A stretch of 43,693 bases of DNA, from NCBI RefSeq assembly GCF_000308835.1, contig NZ_BAGN01000131.1, positions 1 to 43,693 on the forward strand, in the 5' to 3' direction. This document shows, one piece after another, positions 16,386 to 23,552 of the stretch (its first letter is position 1; each line of letters starts with the position of its first letter). The notes below the pieces were generated by a model. The model made no database searches and was not told the origin of the DNA. It was given only the letters and a program-made list of their open reading frames with translations. The stretch is from Nocardia vinacea NBRC 16497. GTDB lineage: Bacteria > Actinomycetota > Actinomycetes > Mycobacteriales > Mycobacteriaceae. The position numbers and the translations under genes were made by a program.

Positions 16386-17222
16386 TCAGGGAGCCACCAT
16401 CGGTCCGTAGGCGTCGGGGCGGCGATCGCGATAGAACGCCCAGCGGTCGCGCACCACCTTGATCAGATCCATATCGAGGTCACGGATCACCAGTTCCGGA
16501 TCGGTGTCCGAGGCGACGTCTCCGACGAATTTACCTTCCGGATCCACGAAATAGCTGGTTCCGTAGAAATCGTCATCGCCGTATTCCTCGATGCCGACCC
16601 GGTTGATGGCGCCGATGAAGTATTCGTTGGCGACCGCGGAGGCCGGTTGCTCCAGCTTCCACAGGTAGCCGGACAGGCCGCGCGAGGTCGCGGAGGGGTT
16701 GAAGACGATTTCCGCACCCGCCAGGCCCAGCGCGCGCCAACCCTCTGGGAAATGCCGGTCGTAGCAGATGTAGACGCCGACCTTGCCGACCGCGGTATCG
16801 AAGACCGGCCAGCCCACATTTCCTGGCCGGAAGTAGAACTTCTCCCAGAATCCGTTGACGTGCGGAATATGATGTTTGCGGTACTTGCCGAGATAGCTGC
16901 CGTCCGCATCGATGACCGCCGCGGTGTTGTAGAGCAATCCGGGCTGTTCCTGCTCATATACCGGCAGGATCATTACCAAGCCCAATTCCTTTGCCAGGGC
17001 GGCGAATCGCTCCGTTGTCGGCCCCGGCACCGATTCCGCGTAGTCGTAGAACTTCGCGTCCTGCAACTGGCAGAAGTACGGGCCGTAGAACAACTCCTGG
17101 AAGCAGATCACCTTGGCGCCCTGTGCGGCGGCCTGGCGTGTGTAGTCCTCGTGCGCCTTGATCATGGACTCTTTATCACCCGTCCAGTTCGTCTGGACGA
17201 GCGCCGCTCGAACGATTCCCAT
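16386..17222 (-). CDS. N-carbamoyl-beta-alanine amidohydrolase (nitrilase superfamily)
   Basis: The 278-residue protein carries the nitrilase-superfamily triad: Glu43 (CFQELF), Lys116 (GKYRKHHIP) and Cys153 (YICYDRHFPE). The stretch NGFWEKFYFRPGN is characteristic of the beta-ureidopropionase/N-carbamoylputrescine amidase branch. It would hydrolyse N-carbamoyl-beta-alanine to beta-alanine, CO2 and ammonia, the step after dihydropyrimidinase. The ATG at 17222 starts the operon. A -10-like TATAAC lies 5 nt upstream, so the mRNA is probably leaderless, and no ribosome-binding site fits. A carbamoyl-D-amino-acid amidase is the main alternative. Confidence 0.88.
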   Translation of the reverse strand: MGIVRAALVQTNWTGDKESMIKAHEDYTRQAAAQGAKVICFQELFYGPYFCQLQDAKFYDYAESVPGPTTERFAALAKELGLVMILPVYEQEQPGLLYNTAAVIDADGSYLGKYRKHHIPHVNGFWEKFYFRPGNVGWPVFDTAVGKVGVYICYDRHFPEGWRALGLAGAEIVFNPSATSRGLSGYLWKLEQPASAVANEYFIGAINRVGIEEYGDDDFYGTSYFVDPEGKFVGDVASDTDPELVIRDLDMDLIKVVRDRWAFYRDRRPDAYGPMVAP

Positions 17223-17296
17223 GCTTTGTTATACTTCACCGAGATCCAATTCGGTTGTGTTACAAGATTGCGGAAACAGTTTCGTAGCCGTAAACC
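17223..17296. promoter_or_regulatory. divergent promoter region of pyrimidine operon and MocR regulator
   Basis: On the minus strand TATAAC (17228-17233) is placed for a transcript starting at or next to the ATG at 17222. On the plus strand TTGCGG (17268-17273) and TAAACC (17291-17296) are 17 nt apart and could drive the regulator. Two dyads lie between: TTGT-N3-ACAA (17255-17265) and GAAAC-A-GTTTC (17273-17283). They are candidate binding sites for the MocR protein. The regulator -35 overlaps the second dyad by one base. Confidence 0.45.
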
Positions 17297-17344
17297 TTGG
17301 GGCCGGTCTTCGTTCCGGCGCTGTGCCCGACGCAGAATGACGCT

Positions 17345-18796
17345 GTGAACTTCGATCCGACGACCGCACCGCAGGTGTCCGCAGACGACCTGCGAGATAC
17401 CGCGCCCGCCCCCGTCGCGGCCCGGTCCGGCCTGTTCAATGCGGATCTCGAAGATCGCACCCCGGCCGGAATCGCGGCAGCGGTGAGCCGCCGGATTCGT
17501 TCCGGAGCAATCGAACCCGGATCGCGGCTGCCGACCGTGCGTGAGGTCGCCCGCGAGTTGCGGGTCTCCCCCGCTACCGTCAACCAGGCTTGGCGCGCGC
17601 TGGCCGCCACCGGCGCGATAGTGGCGCGGGGGCGTGCCGGAACCTTCGTCGGCGAACGCAGCGCCACCCACGCGGCCGCGCCGACGGGACGCTATCAGCG
17701 CCTGCACCCGCCTTCGGACAGCGCCTTCCGCATCGATCTGTCCCGCGGTACCCCCGATCCGCAGCTTCTTCCGGATCTGGTCGCCGCACTGCGCGCGATC
17801 ACCGAGCACGGACGCGGCAACGATCTCGCGGCGGACTATCTCGGCGAGGCCGTGCTGCCGGAACTGGCCGCCAAGGTGCGCACCGATTGGCCCTTCCGCG
17901 CCGAACGGCTCGCCGTCGTCGACGGGGCGCTCGACGCCATCGATCGACTGCTCACCACCCATGTGCGGCTCGGCGATGCGGTGGCTGTCGAGGATCCCTG
18001 CTTCCCACCTTTTCTCGACCTGCTCGCCCGGATCGGGGCTCGGCCTATTCCGGTTCGCATGGATGAATCCGGTCTACTGCCGGACGATCTCGAGCGGGCA
18101 CGCGGTGCCGCAGCGCTGATCCTGCAGCCACGCGCGCAGAATCCGACGGGTGCGTCGCTGACCCCCGCACGCACCCGCGAACTGTCCGAAATCCTCACCG
18201 GCACAGATACTCTCGTCATCGAGGACGATCACTCCGCGGGCATCGCGTCCACCGCACTCCGATCCCTCGGCTCGCGACTGCCGAGCCGAACGGTACATAT
18301 CCGCTCCTACTCCAAATCGCACGGCGCGGACCTGCGCCTCGCGGTGGTCGGCGGACCCGCCGAGCTACTCGATCCGATGGTCGAACGGCGCATGCTCGGC
18401 CCCGGCTGGACCAGTCGACTGCTGCAGCGCCTGCTGCTCACCATGCTCGACGACGACACCGCCGTGCGCGCCGTCGCCGCCGCTCGCACCGAATATCGCA
18501 GGCGCTCAACCGAACTCCGCCGCGCGCTGGCCCGCAAGGGCGTCGCCGTCGCTCGCGGTGACGGCATCAATCTGTGGCTCCCCGTCGCCGACGAGAACGC
18601 GGCCATGATCTCCCTGGCCGCCGCGGGCATCAAGGCCGCGCCCGGCCGCCCCTTCGAGGTCGAGGACCACCCGCACGGCGACCACCTGCGCATCACCGTC
18701 GCCGCGATCACCGACGGCGAGCTGGACTGGCTCACCGGCGAGCTCGTCGCCGCGACCACCGCGGCCCCCACCTACCGTCGCGTTCGCCGCGCTTAG
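17345..18796 (+). CDS. MocR-type GntR/aminotransferase transcription regulator
   Basis: About 483 residues. The N-terminal ~75-residue GntR winged helix is visible (RIRSGAIEPGSRLPTVREVA, then LRVSPATVNQAWRALAATG). A class-I-aminotransferase fold follows, with QPRAQNPTGASLTP and the PLP lysine in RSYSKSHGADLR. MocR proteins sense PLP together with an amino compound and control adjacent genes. Here it faces the pyrimidine operon and may respond to an operon intermediate or amino acid such as beta-alanine. The GTG at 17345 is my choice; a TTG at 17297 would give a longer but unconserved N terminus. It converges on the CocE-like gene with overlapping stop codons. Confidence 0.87.
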   Translation: MNFDPTTAPQVSADDLRDTAPAPVAARSGLFNADLEDRTPAGIAAAVSRRIRSGAIEPGSRLPTVREVARELRVSPATVNQAWRALAATGAIVARGRAGTFVGERSATHAAAPTGRYQRLHPPSDSAFRIDLSRGTPDPQLLPDLVAALRAITEHGRGNDLAADYLGEAVLPELAAKVRTDWPFRAERLAVVDGALDAIDRLLTTHVRLGDAVAVEDPCFPPFLDLLARIGARPIPVRMDESGLLPDDLERARGAAALILQPRAQNPTGASLTPARTRELSEILTGTDTLVIEDDHSAGIASTALRSLGSRLPSRTVHIRSYSKSHGADLRLAVVGGPAELLDPMVERRMLGPGWTSRLLQRLLLTMLDDDTAVRAVAAARTEYRRRSTELRRALARKGVAVARGDGINLWLPVADENAAMISLAAAGIKAAPGRPFEVEDHPHGDHLRITVAAITDGELDWLTGELVAATTAAPTYRRVRRA

Positions 18797-20706
18797 GATC
18801 CCGGCTCGATATCGAAGCTGGTGGTGCCGTCGTCACCGGCCGGGATGACAGGCACGATCACCGAGGACGGATGCTCGGCATCCTTGTAGATCGTCTGCGT
18901 CGCGGGCTGCGTGCGGGCGCTTTCACCGAAGGGTTCGCCGGTATTCGGATTCGGCGCGTATTGCGGGTAGTCACTGCTGCTGATGGCCACCCGGATTCGA
19001 TCGCCCGCCTTGAACTGGTAGCTGGTCGGCCAGATCTTGATGGTGAACGCATAGGGCTGGCCGGGCACCAGCGGGGTCGGATCCGATATCGAATCCCGGA
19101 ACGCGGCACGGATGATGCCATTGTTGAGGTTGACCGCCGAACCATTGGGTGAGACGACCTCCAGCCGCGCGACGAAATCGGTATCCGGCGCGGTGGACGA
19201 TGCCCACAGTTTCACGGTAATCGGCCCGGTCACCTCGGTATCGGCGCCGAGCGGATCGGTGGTGTAGGTGAGCACATCCGAACGCTGCTCGACCGAGGTC
19301 TGGTCGAAAGGTCCCTGCGGACCCGATCCGACAGAGCAGCACGAATGTCCGCCGATACTCGGTGCGGGTACGGCCGGGTCGTAGACATACCGGTCGACCG
19401 CCACGGGCCCGCTCGGCGCGTGATCGACGAGTTTTCCAACCCGACCGACTACGCCGTTGGCGCCGCTGTCGGCGAAGAAGTATTCCTTCCATTGTGTTTG
19501 CGGCAGTGGCCAACTCGGTGCCGTCTTCCAACGATCGGCACCCATCAGGAAGTAGTCGACGCGGGGTTTGCCCGCGACGCCGTTGTCCGTGCCTTTGAGG
19601 AAGTCGTCGAACCACGCCAGCATCAACTCGTTGATCGGGCTGTCACCGACCGGTCCGAGCTGCTCGAGCCGGGGCGCGATCATCGAGGTGGGTCGTCCCC
19701 AGCCGAGGTGGTCCCAGGGACCGATCACCAATCGCTGGTTCTGCCGTGCCGGTGCGGCGCCGCGCTCGACCATGCCGGTGAAGTTCTCGATGCCGCCCGC
19801 GAGGAATGCGTCGTACCAGCCCTCGATATCGAGCACCGGCACCTGCACATTCGGGTAGCGGTCGCGGATGCTCCACTGCTTCCAGTAATCGTTGCGTGTC
19901 GAGTTGCGGATCCAGTCGAAGTACCACGGCGCGACGGCCGGATTATTCGGCTGCAGCGGCGGAAAGTCTTTATAGGGACGGTAATTCAGCCACGAAGTGA
20001 TGTTCTGCAGATCCGCGCGCAGCTGGTTGGCGGTGGCCTTGTCGTCACGTCGGTCGGCCGATTCCGCGCCGATGGTGCCCATGGCCCATGGTTCGACGAA
20101 GCCGAGGCGGAAGGCGCCGCCCTCGTAGGTCCAGCCGTCGTAGTAGTCGGAGGCGGTATTCGCGGGCACGATCGTGGTCAGGTGTGGCGGCGTCTCGATG
20201 GCGGCCAGCCATTGTGTCGCACCGACATATGACGAGCCGTACATGCCGACCTTGCCGTTCGAACCGGGCAGTTGCGCGGCCCATTCCACGGTGTCGTAGC
20301 CGTCGTGGGTGTCATTGCCGAATTCGGTGAATGTGCCGTCCGAGCTGCCGATACCGCGAATGTCCTGGATGACGACCAGGTAGCAGTGCGAGGCGAACCA
20401 GTCGGGTGTGCGATAGCGCGAGGGCTGGATCTGCGCGGCGGTCTTGCCGTACTGGGTGCGCATCAGGATCACCGGCACCGGATCGCTGGTCTGCGGGCGG
20501 TACACATCGGCGCGCAGCACCGTGCCGTCGCGCATCGTTGCCGGAATGTCGGCCTGCTTGTCGACCGCGCATGCGCCACGGTCATCGTTGGGTGGCCAAG
20601 CACCCGTTTGCGAGGTCGATTTCGTCTCGGTGCCGGCCGTGCATCCACCCACTAGTGCGCCTGCACACACCACTGCGGTACACCAGCGAAATATGTATCC
20701 GGACAA
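18793..20706 (-). CDS. CocE/NonD-family serine hydrolase, secreted lipoprotein
   Basis: The 637-residue protein has a signal peptide ending in the lipobox LVGGC (Cys22). An X-Pro-dipeptidyl-peptidase/CocE alpha/beta-hydrolase domain follows, with the nucleophile motif GSSYVG (Ser159) and an upstream DIRGIGSSDG oxyanion region. The C-terminal jelly-roll domain begins at about residue 420 and contains GPITVKLWASS and PGQPYAFTIKIWPTSY. CocE relatives cleave esters or amides such as cocaine, cephalosporin esters and glutaryl-7-ACA; the natural substrate is unknown. It would act outside the membrane. The start is a TTG at 20706 behind AGGAGGT, and that site is itself in a small hairpin. The stop overlaps the convergent regulator stop. 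Confidence 0.87.
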   Translation of the reverse strand: MSGYIFRWCTAVVCAGALVGGCTAGTETKSTSQTGAWPPNDDRGACAVDKQADIPATMRDGTVLRADVYRPQTSDPVPVILMRTQYGKTAAQIQPSRYRTPDWFASHCYLVVIQDIRGIGSSDGTFTEFGNDTHDGYDTVEWAAQLPGSNGKVGMYGSSYVGATQWLAAIETPPHLTTIVPANTASDYYDGWTYEGGAFRLGFVEPWAMGTIGAESADRRDDKATANQLRADLQNITSWLNYRPYKDFPPLQPNNPAVAPWYFDWIRNSTRNDYWKQWSIRDRYPNVQVPVLDIEGWYDAFLAGGIENFTGMVERGAAPARQNQRLVIGPWDHLGWGRPTSMIAPRLEQLGPVGDSPINELMLAWFDDFLKGTDNGVAGKPRVDYFLMGADRWKTAPSWPLPQTQWKEYFFADSGANGVVGRVGKLVDHAPSGPVAVDRYVYDPAVPAPSIGGHSCCSVGSGPQGPFDQTSVEQRSDVLTYTTDPLGADTEVTGPITVKLWASSTAPDTDFVARLEVVSPNGSAVNLNNGIIRAAFRDSISDPTPLVPGQPYAFTIKIWPTSYQFKAGDRIRVAISSSDYPQYAPNPNTGEPFGESARTQPATQTIYKDAEHPSSVIVPVIPAGDDGTTSFDIEPGS

Positions 20707-20715
20707 GCTGATACA

Positions 20716-20728
20716 CCTCCTGTGGAGG
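20716..20728 (-). promoter_or_regulatory. hairpin covering the ribosome-binding site of the CocE-like gene
   Basis: In the mRNA, CCTCC-ACA-GGAGG pairs the Shine-Dalgarno core GGAGG with an upstream CCTCC. Together with a TTG start this predicts low or conditional translation. Pairing is seen in the sequence; a regulatory effect is inference. Confidence 0.4.
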
Positions 20729-20939
20729 CGATATCACCGGAGAGTCGATGCGCGCCGAGCCAGTTAGCCGATCAGATGCGCCTCCGTCGCAGCCATGCTA
20801 ACCGACCAGCCGCCGCACATCCGCGGATTTCCATTGCCACACAGTCGCAATACGCATCTCGTTCCGCTGGAAGCGTCGAGATGGAATGATCCGCTCAGCA
20901 TCACCCGATGCGATACACAACAGAAGGAGACCCTGACCG

Positions 20940-21659
20940 GTGAGCAGCGAAGTGCACGTGCGGCGATTCGACCACCATCAGCCCATCAGGCAGCATCGCA
21001 GAGTCGGGACTGCCCTGCTACGGGGCCTCGGTGTACTCGCCGTCGGCACCACCCTCGCGATCTTCGCCGCGGGCGGGGTCTCGGCGGATCCGGGCACACC
21101 GGTCGCCGGATGCGTGGCCCCCGATTCGGCCAAGCCCGAGAGCAAGCAGTGGGCCAGCGAGCCCGCGATGGCGATCGATACGGGCGCGAAGTACACCGCG
21201 CGGCTGGAAACCACCTGCGGCACAGTCGATATCGCCCTGGAGGCCGCCCGCGCACCGCGCACGGTGAACTCCTTCGTATTCCTCGCCGGGCAGAAGTATT
21301 TCGACCACACCCAGTGCCACCGCTTGACCACCGCGGGCATCTTCGTCCTGCAGTGCGGTGATCCCACCGCCACCGGCACGGGCGGTCCGGGCTACCAGTT
21401 CCCGAACGAGAACCTGGACGGCGCCACCTATCCGGCGGGTACGGTCGCGATGGCCAATGCCGGTCCCGACACCAACGGCAGCCAGTTCTTCCTGGTCTAC
21501 AAGGATTCGCAGCTGCCGCCGAACTACACCCCGTTCGGCAAGATCACCGGCGGTATGGATGTTCTGTCGCGGGTCGCCAACGCGGGCGCCGCGGACGGCG
21601 AAGACGGTCGCCCGAACGCCGATGTCGTCCTGAATTCGGTGACCACCACTCAGGGCTGA
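20940..21659 (+). CDS. exported/membrane-anchored cyclophilin-type peptidyl-prolyl isomerase
   Basis: The 239-residue protein has a basic N terminus and a hydrophobic segment (about residues 28-48) that acts as a signal peptide or anchor, then a cyclophilin domain from about residue 80. Recognisable parts are TARLETTCGTVDIALEAARA, PRTVNSFVFLAGQKYFD, PGYQFPNENLDGATYPAGTV, AMANAGPDTNGSQFFLVYKD and YTPFGKITGGMDVL. The usual FHR...QGGDP is CHRLTTAGIFVLQCGDP, with two cysteines that could be redox-active outside the cell. It catalyses proline isomerisation in exported proteins. The GTG at 20940 follows AAGGAG by about 10 nt. A strong terminator follows. Confidence 0.88.
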   Translation: MSSEVHVRRFDHHQPIRQHRRVGTALLRGLGVLAVGTTLAIFAAGGVSADPGTPVAGCVAPDSAKPESKQWASEPAMAIDTGAKYTARLETTCGTVDIALEAARAPRTVNSFVFLAGQKYFDHTQCHRLTTAGIFVLQCGDPTATGTGGPGYQFPNENLDGATYPAGTVAMANAGPDTNGSQFFLVYKDSQLPPNYTPFGKITGGMDVLSRVANAGAADGEDGRPNADVVLNSVTTTQG

Positions 21660-21671
21660 TCGACATAAGCT

Positions 21672-21711
21672 GGTGGCGGTGTCGTTCATTGCGACACCGC
21701 CACCGGTTTTT
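21672..21711 (+). terminator. intrinsic terminator of the cyclophilin gene
   Basis: A perfect 13-bp stem (21672-21684 with 21692-21704) around a 7-nt loop, followed by GGTTTTT, 12 nt after the stop codon. It is a classic Rho-independent terminator and isolates the next promoter. Confidence 0.9.
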
Positions 21712-21744
21712 GGTGGACCCCCTGCGAGATTTGCGTCCCGACAC

Positions 21745-21775
21745 TTGACTTGGAGTGCACTCCAGGTCATAGCGT
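21745..21775 (+). promoter_or_regulatory. MerR-type promoter and operator of the LLM gene
   Basis: TTGACT (21745-21750) and TAGCGT (21770-21775) are separated by 19 nt, the over-long spacer typical of MerR-activated promoters. The spacer contains the perfect palindrome TGGAGTGCACTCCA (21751-21764), a known MerR-family operator shape in actinobacteria. No merR gene is in the window, so the regulator would act in trans. Confidence 0.8.
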
Positions 21776-21813
21776 TGGCAGTGCAAAATCGTCTAGTACC
21801 AGGGGATCACTTC

Positions 21814-22689
21814 ATGGAACTCGGTTTTCACCTACCGATATTCGACATCGACGGCGGCACCACCGCCATTGCCGGGGAGTTGGCCCGGGTCGGCGCCGCG
21901 GCAGAGGCATCCGGTGCGACCTGGCTGTCGTTCATGGACCACTACTTCCAGATCGAGCCGACCGGCCTGCCTGCCGAGGCCAATATGCTGGAGGGCTACA
22001 CCACCCTCGGCTATCTGGCCGCGCACACCTCCCGCATCAACCTCGGCCTGCTCGTCACCGGCGTGACCTACCGGCATCCCGGCCTGCTCGCCAAGATCGT
22101 CACCACCGTCGATGTCCTGTCGGGTGGCCGCGCGGTGCTCGGCCTCGGCGCCGCCTGGTTCGAGCGGGAACATCGTGGGCTCGGTGTGCAGTTCCCGCCG
22201 ATCGCCGAACGGTTCGAGCGCCTCGAGGAGACGCTGCGCATCTGTCAGCAGATGTGGGACCCGCAGAACAACGGCCCCTTCGACGGCAAGCACTACCAGT
22301 TGGCCGAGACGCTGTGCTCGCCGCAGCCGATCAACCGGCCCAAGGTGCTCATCGGCGGCGGCGGCGAACGCAAGACGCTGCGGTTGGTCGCGCAGTACGG
22401 CGACGCCTGCAACCTCTTCGGTTCCGCCCCCGAGGATGTCGGCCACAAACTCGACGTCCTGCGCCGCCACTGCGACGATGTCGGGCGCGATTTCGACGAT
22501 ATCCGCATCACCATCATGGCCAATAATCCTCGCCCGAGTCCGGACAATCGCGACGAATTCGTCCGCCAGATGGCCGATTACGCCAAGCTCGGTGTGCACA
22601 CCGTAATCATTATCCCGACCTCCGGGTCCCCGGCGGCGTGGATCGAGGGCATGGCACCGGCGGTAACCCAACTCGCCGAACTCGGTTAG
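21814..22689 (+). CDS. LLM-class F420-dependent oxidoreductase
   Basis: The 291-residue protein starts MELGFHLPIF and shows the luciferase-like barrel: HTSRINLGLLVTGVTYRHPG, then LLAKIVTTVDVLSGGRAVLG followed by LGAAWFEREH, and PKVLIGGGGERKTLRLVAQY. These are typical of the F420-binding LLM enzymes that are numerous in mycobacteria and Nocardia. The substrate is unknown. The ATG at 21814 has AGGGGA 9 nt upstream. Transcription starts from a promoter with a MerR-type dyad, so expression is probably induced by a small effector such as a toxic electrophile, drug or sterol-like compound; this is inference from the operator class. It is separated from the upstream cyclophilin gene by a terminator. 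Confidence 0.85.
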   Translation: MELGFHLPIFDIDGGTTAIAGELARVGAAAEASGATWLSFMDHYFQIEPTGLPAEANMLEGYTTLGYLAAHTSRINLGLLVTGVTYRHPGLLAKIVTTVDVLSGGRAVLGLGAAWFEREHRGLGVQFPPIAERFERLEETLRICQQMWDPQNNGPFDGKHYQLAETLCSPQPINRPKVLIGGGGERKTLRLVAQYGDACNLFGSAPEDVGHKLDVLRRHCDDVGRDFDDIRITIMANNPRPSPDNRDEFVRQMADYAKLGVHTVIIIPTSGSPAAWIEGMAPAVTQLAELG

Positions 22690-22691
22690 CA

Positions 22692-22735
22692 CCCATACGG
22701 TACAAGCCCTTTCGTATGGGTTGTACCGAAAGGGC
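22692..22735. repeat. three interleaved inverted-repeat pairs after the LLM gene
   Basis: Within 44 nt three words are each followed by their reverse complement in the same order: CCCATA...TATGGG, GTACAA...TTGTAC and GCCCTTTCG...CGAAAGGGC. The layout is A-cg-B-C-A'-B'-C'. The C pair alone gives a 9-bp stem with a 12-nt loop 17 nt after the LLM stop and could terminate transcription. The three pairings exclude one another as simple hairpins. Confidence 0.6.
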
Positions 22736-22737
22736 AT

Positions 22738-22983
22738 GTGTCGTATCCGATCTCGTCGCGGGCGAGCGACTCGAGTTCGCGGCCCGACCGGCGCAACCAC
22801 GACGGCGACCGGAATGCTGCTCACCCCGAATGGGACACCGCCACCGGGGGGTTGGCCGGTAATCGCGTGGAATCACGGCACCGATACCAGTTCCAGAGCT
22901 ACCACACCGACCACCAGGGCATCGTGGAAGCCTCCTGGCCTCAACTGATCCCGTTCCTCGAAGGTCTGTTCATTACCGAATAG
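22738..22983 (+). pseudogene. secreted lipase / alpha-beta hydrolase remnant
   Basis: One frame carries GMLLTPNGTPPPGGWPVIAW followed by NHGT (about 22812-22884), the oxyanion region of actinobacterial secretory lipases. After a frame change a short tail (HTDHQGIVEASWPQLIPFLE, to 22983) looks like the C terminus with the catalytic His. The nucleophile region of roughly 200 residues between them is missing. I read it as a lipase gene reduced to its two ends by deletion and frameshift. The second half is less certain than the first. Confidence 0.55.
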
Positions 22984-23002
22984 CACTGTGGAACAACGGA
23001 TA

Positions 23003-23440
23003 TCAATCCGACAGACCGTTCACGAAGTACACCGCCTCCCACAGGTGGCCATCGGGGTCGGCGAAGTAGCCCGCGTAGATGCCCCATGGGCGAGTGAGGG
23101 GTGGGCGGACGATGGTGCCGCCCGCCTGTTCGGCCTGTCGCAGGATACGGTCGACGTCCTCGCGGGAATCGGCGAAGAAGCCGAGACTCATCGGGGAACC
23201 GGCCACTCGGTCGAGGGTGATGCCTGCATCCATCGCCAGGTCGGTGCGCGAGTAGAGGGACAGAATCAGTCCGTTGTCGAGGGTGAACATGGCGACCGCC
23301 CCGCCGGGGTTCTGCTCGTCGCGGATGAACTCGGTGCCGATAATGCCCGGGGAGGAGAGGCCGAGGCCGTCGCGGTAGAAGCGCAGCGACCGTTCGAGGT
23401 CGCTCACGGCCAAGGTGATCGCGCGGATATTCGTTTTCAT
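23003..23440 (-). CDS. VOC (glyoxalase/bleomycin-resistance fold) family protein
   Basis: The 145-residue protein has two beta-alpha-beta-beta-beta units. LAVSDLERSLRFYRDGLGL starts the first, and GIYAGYFADPDGHLWEAVYF ends the second with the usual metal-ligand Glu. The fold occurs in glyoxalases, dioxygenases and antibiotic-binding proteins, so the function cannot be given; lyase-like antitoxin roles are common in this size class. The ATG at 23440 has AGGAGG 7 nt upstream. It lies 112 nt downstream of the second GT39-like gene on the same strand and could be transcribed with it. Confidence 0.85.
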   Translation of the reverse strand: MKTNIRAITLAVSDLERSLRFYRDGLGLSSPGIIGTEFIRDEQNPGGAVAMFTLDNGLILSLYSRTDLAMDAGITLDRVAGSPMSLGFFADSREDVDRILRQAEQAGGTIVRPPLTRPWGIYAGYFADPDGHLWEAVYFVNGLSD

Positions 23441-23552
23441 ACCGAGCCTCCTGATCCTCGAACCATGGCCGGGGCGCGGCTTCGGCCCCGGCCACGGTTC
23501 AGTCAACGCGGGTGGTGTCCGGATGTCTTGAACGAATCGGACAAACGGCTGG

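Noticed and set aside
15305..16462. Long plus-strand open frame opposite the dihydropyrimidinase and carbamoylase genes
   Set aside because: It is the antisense of conserved genes; high GC produces long shadow frames. No start signals or protein features.
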